Positions 35,601 to 46,925 of a stretch of 64,000 nt of DNA are shown here, one piece after another (position 1 is the stretch's first letter; each line of letters opens with the position of its first letter). The notes under the pieces were generated by a model. It was not told the origin of the DNA and searched no databases. It saw only the letters and a program-made list of their open reading frames with translations. The translations under genes and the position numbers were made by a program. The stretch comes from Azolla caroliniana (lineage: Eukaryota; Polypodiophyta): assembly GCA_043228905.1 (NCBI GenBank), contig JBHGNT010000008.1:19158001-19222000 (forward strand). The letters run 5' to 3'.

Positions 35601-36491
35601 TGGTGTCGGTATGGATGTCCGATAGAGCTAATAACTGACCAAGGTGGGCACTTCTTAGGGCAAGTAGTGGAAAGTTTGACGACATTTTATGCGGTGGTGC
35701 ACAAACGGAGCACTCCCTATTATCCGCAAGCCAACGGATTAGCCGAGTCAACAAATAAAACACTACAGAACATCCTTCGAAAAATCGTCAATGAGAACCG
35801 AACGGATTGGGATACAAAGTTGCACATTGCACTCTAGGCCTACCGAACGGCATATAAGACAAGTATCTGCACAACACCGTTTCGCCTAGCATTCGGATTG
35901 GAAGCAGTGATGCCAGTCGAGTTCCAGGTACCGAGTTTACGAATACAGATTCGGGAACGCCTAAATGAGAAGGAATCGGAAGCTATCCGGTTAGTCGCGC
36001 TGTGCGAATTGGAAGAACACCGGCTAGCAAGCATCATGCACCTAGAACTAGAGCAACAACGAAGGAAAGCGTTTGTGGATCGTCACCGGAAAATGAACGA
36101 AAAGATGTTTGGAATCGGTAAGCCGGTACTAGTATTCCAGACCCGGATGGGTAAGATGTCGGGGAAGTTACGGTTCTGGTGGACCGGACCATACTGGATT
36201 ACGCGTGAATTCAACGGTTCGTACCAATTAGGGACACTCGCCGGCGAGGTTTTGGGTAAATGGGTCAATAGGTTCCGACTCAAACCAAACAATGGACCCA
36301 TGCCAAGAAACCCATCTGAACAAGTAAAGGCCGACACAGAGCCGGACACCGGTAAGTCGGAGGAAACAGGAACACAATTCGCAATAGGCAAGAGGGAGCA
36401 CGAGCCGGCAAGTCCCACAATTTGGATAGGGGTCCGGCAGGACCGGAGGCGAATTAACCAAACAATTTTTATTAAAAAAATAAAAAAATAA
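32540..36491 (+). pseudogene. Ty3 pol: protease, RT, RNase H, integrase (broken)
   Basis: The protease carries IIDGGSGVNVIS near 32915. RT (33729 on) has PIVVVPKKNGKIRVCVDYQ and a catalytic box changed to FLDD near 34164. RNase H (34560-34960) has FHVFVDASDIAIGSALMQ and TTEREAL. Integrase (about 35180-36300) has the HHCC end, a DFVGPI/ATDYCTKWVEA core, ITDQGGHF and NGLAESTNKTLQN. Frame changes lie near 32540, 34290 and 35150. In-frame stops lie near 33640, 33675, 35373 and 35837. There is no second, archaeal-type RNase H between RNase H and integrase, which argues against the Tat/Ogre lineage. No chromodomain was recognised. Confidence 0.87.
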
Positions 36492-36696
36492 AAAAAATCA
36501 AATAGAATAGAATCAATCAAAGTAAATCATGCAAGGGTGAGGTGTGAACGGACACATGCAAGAACAAGGAGTGAACAGGCACTTTGAAAAGGTACGTAGT
36601 GGGCTATTAATAGGATATTAAACCGCCGCCACATGGCACGTCATTCTATTTTAGTACACGACGTGCACACACGCGAGTCAGAAAAAAGGCGCCAAC

Positions 36697-39666
36697 ATGC
36701 AACAAGAAAACCCCCACCGCATGGAAGCCTTCACATTTCACGAACAGAGGAGCACAAACGAGGATAGGCGATTGAAGATCATAAGACGTGAGCCCACGCA
36801 CACACAGCCTCCTCAAACACACCCCTCACCAACGATCACCGACCTCGAAGAAGCCATGGACTTCCAAGCACTCTCTGAAGCAACCAAGAAGTGGCTAAGG
36901 CAACACGGGTTAGAAGGTTTCCTCACAATCATGGAGGCGCCACCACACCGGGAGGCGGAGAAGATAGTAAAAGAAATCGACACGGAACTAATCATAGAGG
37001 AGGTCATCCATGCTTTGATTGGCCTTCCGGAAGGGGGCATCTTCACTATCGACAACCCTACCCCGGAGCAGCTCCGAAAATATTTTGGGGAATACTCTCT
37101 GGCCAGCAAGGCCTACCGGACACAGGGCAGCGAAGATCCACTATTTCGAGAGATTGCCCGTGTGCTCCATGAATTTGGACATGTATACCCTCGACCCCCG
37201 TGCATGCCTCAGAACCGGGCTGGCTTAATCATAGCAACATATGAAGGCGTGAAGGTGGAATGGCCGGTACTGATTGCGGATGGCCTCTGTGCGGCCATTG
37301 ACTCTGTAAGAGGCAAGGAGGGTCCAAAGATATGGACGGCAGTGGCACAATGACTCACCCTATTGGCGCCACCTATCGAGCCCGTCAAGACCACGAAGCG
37401 GGGAAGAACAACCGAAGGCACCCCGAAAACGGCGGCCTCGAAACGGCAGCAATTGTTGTCCTCTAAGGCAACCAAAGGGAAGGCGCCGACACAGACTAGG
37501 CGGCAAAGGAGCGCGCCAATAGGAAGAGGCAGGCGGAAACGCAGCAGGAGCCACCGGCACGACCAATCAAGATCAGACTTCACCGACCGATTCAACAAGA
37601 GTCGAACCCCTTGGTAGCAAAAATCAACATCGGGACTCAAGAGGAGGAACCATTGGAGGAACCATTGGAGCACCTCCAGCGGCGCCAGAAGGCAAGCACC
37701 TCCGAACAAGACGGGCAGTGTTCGGACCCAAAGAAGGATGGAACGCCTCTACCCTGCACTGAGCATCCCGCACCAAGGGTGGAACCGGAACCGGTTCGGA
37801 TAGAACCTGTCACAGAGCTCCCTGCACAACAAACTATACTGGCGGATCAGGATACGGCAAGATCCGAAAGGCAAGCCCCGAAAGTACAGTTGCCTACCCC
37901 ACCAGTAGGTCAAGAGCAAGCAGAGGCGGAGCGGCCAATGGAGCCGCAACCGGAACCAGAACGGCAAAGTGGTCACCAACCAGAGACAGAGTTGCAGCTC
38001 GACGCAACCGGACAAAACCGACCACTGACCAACGACACCAACAGCCAACTCTCCGGGCAGACGCAACAACAGGGCACCGACAGCCAATGGCTCTGGTGGA
38101 TTGGAGAACAGATTGCCGGAGTGGTGCACTACATAGAGGCGGAAGAGAAAGCGCAGATGGACTGGTTGCGCGTCACAACTAGAGAACTAGAGACGACCCG
38201 ATTAAGGATCCGGAGCCTGGAACAAGACTTGGACTTGGCCACAAAAGAATTGGCCAAGTTGGCCTTAACAGGACCACAGCTCCAAGCACCAGTGACTCCG
38301 GTAGATGTACAGAATAAAGAAACATCGGCACCTGTACATAACAATAAGACCCCGGAGACGGAACCAGTCCCGGAGATAGTGGCGGCGCAAGCAAAAGAGC
38401 TTGCTAAATTGAAAGATGAATTGGCCGCACAAGAAGCATTACGGACCCGAGAACGGGACTTGAAGAAACCGGCAGAAGAAGAGCAAAGAAAGACTGTTGA
38501 GAACCTCCGCTGGGCAGAAGAGAATCTGCGGAAAGGACATTAGGCATATGACCGGCTTAAGGAGGAGAAAGAGAAAGCATTGCAAGAAAAGGAGAAGCTG
38601 TGACGGATGGCGGAAACGGAGATTGAAATACTTAAAGAAGAACTCCGTCAACAGAAGGATCGGGAAGACCGCGCTCGCTGGCAACTCAACTAGAAGTTGA
38701 AGCTGAAGACCGATGATTTTGAGCACCTGCACCGGGACTACAAGCACCTGGATACGGAGCATAAGAAACTACAGGAGAAGATGGCAGAGCTACGATAGGA
38801 GGTGTATCGAGCTGAGACGGCACTAGCGGAGGAACGGGCTGAAAGAACCACGCTGCTGGAAGAAGCTGCGCAAGAACGTATGGAGCTCCATAAGCAGCAT
38901 TATGAAGAGAAGGAAAGAGCGACAATGGTATTGCAGAGGTTGTAGAACACCTACCAACACCAATTGTCACATTACCGGGAGCAGGAGGCGGATACGGTGG
39001 CGTTGATCAAGCAATTGAAGGACGAACGACAAGTCGTGGAGGACAAATCGAAGATGGGACTTGAGCGGATCCAGTTCATTGTCTAGGCATGGAGGAACAA
39101 GACCAAACGCTTGATTGACGAAAGCTCCGCGCAATGGTGGGACAAATGGGCAAAGCACACAGCCGAGCTTTAGTTGCTAAGGGCGGACGCGGAAAACCGG
39201 CACAAGGATGGCGACGACTGCTACATGCTAACAAAAGAGGACTTCACCGCCGTAAGAGATGAGTTAGCAGAAGATTTTGTAACTCTGGCGGAGGAACAAT
39301 CTATAGTGGTCCGGCAACTGGTAGCAGAACTGGACGATGATCTACTGGATGCTCAAATCCAGTTTGAAATCTATGAGCGGACCAGGCTACGGAAAGGAGA
39401 AGCAAAGCAGGCGGCGACCGTCAACCTCAGCGATGAGGAGCCATCACTGGGGCAAGGACCGGACGGAGACAAGGCCGGGATGAGTCTACCGAAGTCAAAT
39501 CCGGCAGAGCCGCTGACGGAGGAATTACCGCCACAACCGCCGGTACAGGGAGCCGAACAACAGCCACAACCACAACAACAATAGCCACAGCAACAACAAC
39601 AGAGTTCCAAAGAACCATTGGACACCTTGGAGCAGAGTATTCTGGATATCTTGGACGAAGGCTAAG
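36697..39666 (+). pseudogene. Extra ORF after integrase: globular head plus long coiled coil
   Basis: Sense-strand coding sequence fills nearly all the space between integrase and the 3' LTR. The N-terminal 218-codon part starts at ATG 36697 and includes LREHG-like helical sequence, PEGGIFTIDNPTPEQL and KVEWPVLIADGLCAAIDSV. It continues through a TGA (36351+1000) into LTLLAPPIEP and a basic stretch, then a frameshift near 37611. The rest is Pro/Glu-rich, then heptad-like coiled coil (about 38100-39300), ending in acidic and Gln-rich sequence. About 980 codons in total. No membrane segment is visible, so it does not look like an envelope protein. The head loosely recalls plant-mobile-domain ORFs of other plant transposons; that is a weak impression. 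Confidence 0.75.
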
Positions 39667-39718
39667 GGCTGGATAGTGGGATTCGACGTACAAGGTACTG
39701 TCCCACGGGCGTGTCGTG

Positions 39719-40159
39719 TGTTACCCGGCCGACAAAGGAGTTAAAGACCAGAATGTGAAAGGAAATGGTTATTCGGAATAGATTATAATTAAGTAGTTTA
39801 TGAGACATGAACAGACGGACCGGAATCGGTATGCCGATCCTGATCCGGACTGGTTACGAATAGGTGTCGGTTAGCACTGTTTTGTACTTAGCACCGATAA
39901 CCTATATAAAGGCCAGGTTACAATGTAAAACTTTGACGGATAATTAATAGAGCTTCTTGTTTATCTTGAAGTATTGATTACCGTTCTGTACTAATTGTTC
40001 TATAATACGCGTGTATCAAGTCTAATGCCATAGTGCTAAGTAACTAATTAAGTCTGATTAATCATTGTGTCTTAAGTTATCTCTCCGTAACACCCCTTTG
40101 GTGAAGTGTCTTCCGTAGACACCCTATGTTAGGCCATTGTCCGGCCCTAAGGAATAACA
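39719..40159 (+). repeat. 3' LTR of the 9.9-kb Ty3 element
   Basis: 441 bp, TGTTACCCGG to AGGAATAACA, about 95 percent identical to the 5' LTR by eye. It is followed directly by the AAGAA target duplicate. Confidence 0.93.
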
Positions 40160-40177
40160 AAGAAGTTTCCTCTCTAA

Positions 40178-40179
<2 letters not shown>

Positions 40180-40262
<83 letters not shown>
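40180..40262. repeat. GT/TC compound microsatellite
   Basis: About 15 GT units followed by about 25 CT units, producing meaningless Val/Cys and Ser/Leu frames. It lies in the right part of the LTR-like sequence interrupted by the 9.9-kb element. Confidence 0.9.
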
Positions 40263-40263
<1 letters not shown>

Positions 40264-40320
40264 GCTCAACCCCTTCGGAGGGGAGTGGAGCCACTCTTGG
40301 CTCTACCCCCCACCCCATTC

Positions 40321-41261
40321 TAGTAGATTATCATGGAAGTCTTTGGTCTTTTTAGATGATTTTGCAGTATATGGTCGGCGACTCGAACATCTCAAACACC
40401 TATGCCTTTGCTTAGAGAAATGTCAAGCGACTTGACTGAGCTTGAATCCCGTGAAATGTGCCTTCGGCGTCGCTAATGGCGCGCTACTAGGACATATCGT
40501 CAACCGAGAAGGAATTGCAATAAATCTTCATAAGGTCAAAACAATAATCGAGCCTTTGGCACCAAAAAACGCGAAAACCCTGAGCAGATTTATAGGCAAG
40601 ATTCAATGGCACATCCGAATTGCTACTTGGCCGATTTCGCAACACCATTACATGCGATAGTACACCGCACGTTGTTTTGATGGATGCCTATAGAGGACAA
40701 GGCATTCCAGGCCTTGAAATTCATGTTGTCAAAGGTACTCGTAGTCCAACCACCAGACTAGACGAAACAATTCCCCGTTTTTGTCGACGCCTCAAACACA
40801 ACAATTGGCAGCACGCGTTGATGCAATTAATAGCACCAAACTAGTATTGGGTGGTATATTACGCCAGTTGGAGACTCTCAACAGCCGAGAAGATTTATTT
40901 GACCATGGAAAGAGAAGCCCTCGGGATGATCTACAACATCACCAAATTTTGACACTACCTTCTCGCCTGAAAATTTACTTTTCACGTAGATCAGTTGGCA
41001 CTACATTACCTCGTCACGAAACAATCATTGACAGGAAGATTGGCTAGATGGATGCTACTAATAAAAGATTTTGACTTTGAGATCCATCATAGGCCAAGGG
41101 TATAACACGTGGTAGTCGACTATTTGAGTTGAGTTGAATTTGGGAAAATAGTCGACGGTGTACAAGACAATTTCCCAGATGGGGAAATAATCAACTTAGC
41201 CGATTCCAATGACAGGAATGAAGACCCCGTGGACAAATGGATTGATGACATGATATACTTC
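40321..41261 (+). mobile_element. Older Ty3 element: RT end and RNase H
   Basis: The peptide runs from LFLDDFAVYG through CAFGVANGALLGHIVNREGI and KTLSRFIGKIQWH to RNase H pieces (FVDASNTTIGSTLMQ, DFDFEIHHRPR), related to the intact element but more decayed. Numerous stops and shifts. It joins IMEVFG directly to LFLDD, a deletion of the RT segment between them. It ends abruptly at 41261, where a copia LTR begins. Confidence 0.75.
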
Positions 41262-41662
41262 TGTAACAGGATAAGTGCAAAAGTGTGCGCGGAAGACACA
41301 GAGTACACCATTTGGAAGTACTACAGTTTGGTAAACACAGAGAATATGAGGGAGAGAGAGAGAGAGACTAAGTGAGAGCTAACAACAAAACGATTCTATT
41401 ACGAAATGCCCAATACATACAATATGCTCAGTGAGCACTATTTATACAAGTTCTCAAAAGGACCGACACAAATACTGGCAAGCACTTGAATGCTCATAAA
41501 TGAGCAACTGACACTAACTCCCAAAAATATTCCTACGTAGATTATCAGTCCTAACGGCCTGCCGGCTCCACGCCTATCCAGCCTAGCCAATCGATCTCTG
41601 TTCAATCCGGTTGTCGACTTCTTCAGCCGATCCGGCCCAAGTTGAGCTTGCTTTACTTAACA
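41262..41662 (-). mobile_element. Ty1/copia LTR (3' LTR of antisense element)
   Basis: 401 bp, TGTAACAG to CTTAACA on the + strand, so TG...CA in both directions. On the minus strand it directly follows a polypurine tract, AAGCTTGAGGGGGAG (41663-41677), the classical copia junction. A TATA-like tataaatag lies on the minus strand near 41440. It interrupts the older Ty3 RNase H fragment. Confidence 0.82.
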
Positions 41663-43780
41663 CTCCCCCTCAAGCTTAATTTGAGGTTCCTTGTAAGCTC
41701 TAGTTGGTCCAGTGCTCCAGCTTCTCCTGGCTTCATGCCTCCTAGTTCGTGCTCCTTGATCCATCCAGTCTGGCGCTCCTCGACATGCTCGGTCGACTTG
41801 TCTGTTGCTAAGGCCTTGTTCGGCCTTCATCTTGCCTTTGCGACTTTGGCACCCCTCGATCCGTCAACTCTCCCGCCTTGGCATCGTCTTCAGTCGCCTT
41901 CTCGTTCATTTGGTCTTCATGCAATTCGCCTGTTCGAAATCACTCTTCTCGACTAAATCGGTTGTCTCCGACTCGTCTTCCTTTAGGCCTTTCACCACAT
42001 CCGACCATGTCCTGGACCTAGCCTTTATCTTCAGGTTTGTGTTGTCCTTCTTGGCTTTGCCACCTGCCTCACTTTTCTCAGCTCTACTTCCCCCTTGTTC
42101 AATTGGTTCCAATTCCGGTTCATTCTTTTAGCCACTCCCCCTACAATTGTCCTCGACTTCTTCAACCGTCACGAAATCGAATTCAACATCCGATTCGGCT
42201 TCTCTCTCCTTCTCGCTCTCGCATTCACGACTTCTCCCTCTCAAGTTCGGCATTTGTGGTGCTGCAAGCCAGGCATGCTCGAAAATGGCCACAACTTGTC
42301 CAAGCCAAGAGGTATGGTGAAGACATCGGCAACCTGCCAATCCTCAGAACATATACAAGTTCCACTTCACCAGAGAGGATACGCTCACGGAAAAAATGAT
42401 AATGCATCTCAATGTGCTTGGTCCAGGGGTGGGAAACGGGGTTCTTTGCAAGTTGGATGCTACTAAGGTTGTCACAGTATATCACTATCAGTTCAGACAC
42501 CTCCACATGCAGATCCTTCAAGAGCCTCTTGAGCCATATGGCTTTGCATGTTGCGACAACCGCTCCTCGCTATTTGTCCTCTGTACTTGACAGTGCTACT
42601 GTTGGTTGTTTCTTGTTGCTCCATGCGATCACTGCACTTCCCAAGGAAAACGTAAATCCGGATGTGGACTTGCGATCACCGGCATTTCCAGTCTAGTTGG
42701 CATACATGTAGCCGACTAGTTGTCCGGCTACATGATCACCTTGCAGGAACACATTCTTTACAACCATTTGATGTAGATGCCACCCCTTTGTCGTCGCTAC
42801 CGGCAGTAAGACACTAACGGTCGTCATCTTCGCGACCGGCACAAATGTCTCATCGTAAGCAATGCCGCGTTGCTACACGTAGCCCTTGGCCACCAATCGA
42901 GCCTTGTATCGGTTGACGGAGCCATCACCGTTGTACTTAACTTTATATACCCACCGTCATCCGATCGCCTGGAAACTGAAATTATTGAGAACCATGCGCA
43001 TACACATTTCACATCCTCTGTCATAATGATAATCATGGAAAGTTGAATATAGTTTAGCCTTATGCAATGGTGACATCAAAATACATGCACCTATGTTTTG
43101 CTCTTTTTCAAATTGTTGGAGCTAGGTTTTTTTGAGATTGTAATAACCTAGAAGTATGATACTGCATCGTTTGTTGCTGAAATATATATTTGCCCCTTTG
43201 TTTGGCATTTTTGTTATTTTTATGACTTTGCTTCTTTGCACACTCCTTCCATGGGTTTTCACGTTAGTAGGAACCAGTGATATTTTACACATGGCTACCC
43301 AATAGAGTATCATCACCGATTCTTTACACGAGCTTACACTGTGTCATCCCAAAATGTAGAGAATATTGAGGATATGGTGCCTTTGAGAAAGCATGATGTT
43401 GTTAGGAGTTCGAATTACTTCTATTCCTAGAAAGTAATGGAGCTCCTTTATGTCTTTCATTTTAAGTCAGCTGGAGTGGAGCTTCTTGATCTGCTCAATG
43501 TCTACTAAGTGCTCTCCTCCTATGACCAAGTCATCCACATAAATGATGATATATACATGTCCTCTGGGGTCGCTCCGGATGAACAGAGAGTTATTGGGCG
43601 TGGACATGTTGAAGCCGATTTGATGAAGATATTGGGTTATCTTCGAATGTCATGCTCTCAGTGCCTGCTTGAGGTTGTAGAGAGGCTTTTCCAGTCGACA
43701 TATCGTAGGATTTTCTCTATTGAAATTAGACTCTTCATTGTTCATTTGGTCGAGTTGGACCAGACCGATTAACATTTTGC
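41663..43780 (-). pseudogene. Scrambled antisense copia pol
   Basis: Minus-strand copia motifs are present but out of order. 43780-43330 holds the middle of RT (KPLYNLKQALRAWHSKITQY, IIIYVDDLVIGGE, LHYFLGIEV). 42966-42780 holds the start of RT (WVYKVKYNGDGSVNRYKARL, YDETFVPVAKMTTV). From 42740 to 42230 comes the RNase H region ([31 protein letters not shown]), joined to the RT start without the RT middle. A foreign block lies between the first two (42967-43309). The rearrangement suggests at least two fragments or an internal duplication and deletion. Confidence 0.75.
42967..43309. repeat. Block shared with SEC1 intron 2
   Basis: About 343 bp nearly identical to 51735-52180 on the same strand, starting gcctggaaactgaaattatt and ending agtagagta/aatagagta. 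The intronic copy has roughly 100 bp extra in the middle. It is embedded in the copia remnant. It contains no recognised coding sequence. Confidence 0.85.
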
Positions 43781-43781
43781 T

Positions 43782-44232
43782 TGTTACGGGCGTGACCACA
43801 TAATATCCCGTGGTGAGAATTTACCGTAGTATTCTATACACGTGGATAAGTGTGAGGGTTAAACGAGAGTGTAAAGAATGGAAGGGTTACTTTTAATCCT
43901 CGGGATTGAGACAACCCGTTAGGCCAAGTGTAAACTTGCTTGGGGGCCTTGGGTATCGCTATAAATATGAGGCCTAGCTACCCTCATTTCATCATATCTT
44001 GACTACGTCGAGACTCTGTTTCGTGGTGGGTCAACTCTTGTAGCAAGTGTGCCAACACCAGGTATGACTCGACGCCACGACGGTGGTATGGGACGCCGAT
44101 CGAGGCTCGAGTCCATGTCAATCCCTTCACTCGGGGGTGGTCGGGTGGATCGGCGCCCTTCAAGTCTCTCTCCTTTCTATCTATCTAACTTTTGTCCTTA
44201 TCATATGCTTATTGTAGATCACAACTCTAACA
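43782..44232 (+). mobile_element. 5' LTR of truncated Ty3 element
   Basis: 451 bp starting TGTTACGGG and ending CTCTAACA, with TATA-like ctataaatatgaggcc near 43960. The internal primer site follows after two bases. Similar sequence at the window start suggests a family. Confidence 0.82.
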
Positions 44233-44234
44233 AT

Positions 44235-44246
44235 TGGTATCTGAGC
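44235..44246 (+). promoter_or_regulatory. Primer binding site, initiator tRNA-Met type
   Basis: TGGTATCTGAGC differs by one base from TGGTATCAGAGC, the usual plant retroelement site complementary to the 3' end of initiator tRNA-Met. Its position, just after the LTR end, supports the LTR boundary. Confidence 0.85.
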
Positions 44247-44479
44247 TTATGTTTCTAATGTTTCCTTTGTTTGTTTTTGTCTTCTTGATGTCCGATGGTG
44301 ATCGATCGACATGCGGTCGACCTTGATCCAAATAGCGATCAACAAAGGAACTTCGGTAACTCTTTCTTGTATTTATTATTATTTTTTATTCTCCCATCTA
44401 ATCATGTATATGGTTAATATGAATTTTTTGTCATTGATTCAATGATGTTGTAGTGGTAATTAATTGCTTGTATAAAATG

Positions 44480-44745
44480 TTTACATATGTGTATGAGGTC
44501 AATACCTCATTTGACATATATTTGATATGTGATTCATGTCATATGCGTATGAGGTTAATATTGAGCAATTGCGTATTACATTCACATACATATGTTACGT
44601 ATGCGTATGAGGTCAATAACTCGATTTTTTGTAAATAAGATGTGTTTGGTGTCGGATGCATAAGAGGTCAATACCTCAATTGCGTATTACGATTAACCCT
44701 TATTATTGGATGTTTCGTGTGCGTAGAGGCTATATACCTCGATTA
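44480..44745. repeat. Five degenerate 57-bp units with GAGGT-N4-ACCTC palindrome
   Basis: gaggtcaatacctc or a variant occurs at about 44495, 44551, 44609, 44664 and 44726, a spacing of 55-62 bp, each preceded by (g)tatgcgtat-like sequence. It lies in the untranslated leader of the truncated Ty3 element. Confidence 0.7.
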
Positions 44746-45635
44746 CGTGTCTCGATTTCATCATATCTTGGCTATTTGATGTTACGATTATTCTTAATAT
44801 ACGCATATGTGGTCACGTGTATATGTGTGATAAATATACATATGTGTATATTAGTTATTACGTGATTTATATATCGAATGTTGTCCTTTTCGGGGAACGG
44901 ATCTTAGTGGCCGTCCTCACATTTTTATGAGAATGGCGTAGTCACCATCCTTTTTCAACAATCTTTTTTGTTGACATCCCCATTGGTCACTTCAATTTCG
45001 TTACGTAACCGAATGATCATAGCCACGATGATGGTGAGAATATAGGGCTTGACCCACTTCATGTGAGGTTGCTCCTAGGACACACATATCCAACATCCCT
45101 CCCTCATTACATGGATACGATGCCACCATGAGACCATTCTTATGAAAGGCATTCATAATGAGGTAACCATGTGATGGGCCACGTGGGCCTACTACGAAAA
45201 GAGGGCTCATTTGGCTTGACCATTAGGTTGCACTTTGGCGTATGCCATCGCAATTATGAGACTTGAGGTTAGGTAACGTACCAACATAGTTTGTGGTAAA
45301 CGAGAGGGAAATAAGGACTCTTGACATATATGTTTCTTTTAAAAAAACATATATGGGCAAATGCCTCGCATATCTCTTATATGCATAAAAGGTTAAACAT
45401 TCAATACGAGCAACCTATTTGGTTAGCTCAAGTGTTTAATGCATTTGTGCTTGAGGTCTCGAGTTCAAATATGACCAAGACCATGATAGGACTTAGACCT
45501 AAAGTCTAAACATGTATTGACGTGAGATCATGATATCAATTAATGTTGGTCCATGATACATTGTTTACATCACGATTTTATGTTATGATTATTTGTCTGA
45601 CCTTATCCTATTTCTTTGCTAGAAATAATCATTCA

Positions 45636-46925
45636 ATGGCTCAGAATAACGACCCGATGTCATCCGCTCAAGCGGAAGGAACTCAAGGAAATCCTCTTGG
45701 AGCAATCTCCATTGAGTTGTATTTCTTACAAATACAAAATTTCCTTAGTTCAACCGTTAATCATATGTCCGAACTTCGGCAATCTCAAAGTGCTCTCGAG
45801 GCACGTATCATTAGTTTACAACGTGACACTAATAGACCAGATGAGCGTCAAGGTGAACCATCATTTGTCGTAAAGCCATTTATGGGAGAAAAAAAGGAAA
45901 GAACCGAAGAAGCAATCTTCACGTGGTTGGGCCAATGTGAGTCTCATTTTGAGTTCTATCCCACGCCCGGTAGTACGAAGATTGCATATGTCGATTGAGA
46001 ACTAGGGGGTAAGGTCGCCGCCTAGTGGTGTGGGCTCTGAACTTTGGGGGAATTGCTAGATACCTGGACAGACATTGTCACAGTTTTTAAGGGCCAATTT
46101 CTACAACCTCTCTCTCAAACCGAGGCAACACAAGCGTTAATGAACCTCTCTAGCCGGAAATTTTCTTCGCTAGAAGACTATGTCCACCATGCTAGAACCC
46201 AAATCCAAAATTCGGGTCTAGAAGAGGACAATTGGTTGATAGCTTGTTTTGTCAATGACATCCCCAATTCAGATTATCACTAGATAGTGCACGATAAGGA
46301 TCCAAAATCCTTCGAGGAGGCCGTTGAAATAGTTCTTCGCTATCAACGCACTTCGAAGAAGGACCATAACAAACCCAAAGAAGTGCCCAGGACTAAGCAG
46401 TCACAATTTGTTGGGAAACGCAAGACACCCAACGAATTCATGGATCGTGATTGTAAGCGACAACATCCTTTTTGCGTATTCTGCAAAAAGAAGGGTCATA
46501 CAAAAGAACAATGTCAAAAGCTCCAATGGAAAGAGCACGACAACAAAGCAAAAGTTGCAGACTATAAAGGTCAGATTCCTAATGTCCTTGAGGTCTATTC
46601 ACATCATTTAAGTAATTGTCAATGTTCTTTCCCTCACTATGTATTGGGACCCAATGATTTACTACGTGGAAACGGGTATATCAATGGATCTCCTGTACAA
46701 TTTTTATTTGATTCGGGAAGCTCACACAACTTTCAGAATAATCGTTTGGTTCAGATATGGGGAATCCAACCCACCATAAGTGATCACACCTATAGGGTGC
46801 ACTTGGCTGATGGAAGAGTACAATACATCAACAAGGCGATTCATTCATTAGGAATTTCTATTGATACTTATGTAGAGGAAGTAAACTTCCATGTAATGAA
46901 TCTTTGTACCACTGATGCACTGATG
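45636..46925 (+). pseudogene. Ty3 gag-protease of the truncated element
   Basis: Starts MAQNNDPMSSAQ at 45636. One frame continues to 46928 with stops near 45996, 46012, 46031 and 46281. A coiled segment (SELRQSQSALEARIISLQRD) precedes a capsid-like region (TWLGQCESHFEFY, GQFLQPLSQTEATQAL). One CCHC knuckle, CVFCKKKGHTKEQC, and a protease core FLFDSGSSHNF follow. At least three of the stops lie where Trp or Arg is expected (TGG or CGA changed to TGA/TAG). Confidence 0.83.

Larger units (their letters stand above)
30226..40159 (+). mobile_element. Structurally complete Ty3/gypsy retrotransposon, 9.9 kb
   Basis: Both LTRs are 441 bp, begin TGTTA and end TAACA, and the element is flanked by AAGAA at 30221-30225 and 40160-40164. 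The internal order is gag, protease, RT, RNase H, integrase, then an extra ORF. RT before integrase defines Ty3/gypsy. The LTRs differ at about 20 of 441 positions by eye, so it is not a recent insertion. The coding region has at least three frameshifts and many TAG/TGA stops, so it cannot encode its own proteins now. It is inserted into an older LTR-like sequence, itself inside an older Ty3 element. Confidence 0.93.

Noticed and set aside
36697-39666. Envelope gene of an errantivirus-like element
   Set aside because: The position fits, but no signal peptide or membrane segment is visible and the product is hydrophilic coiled coil.
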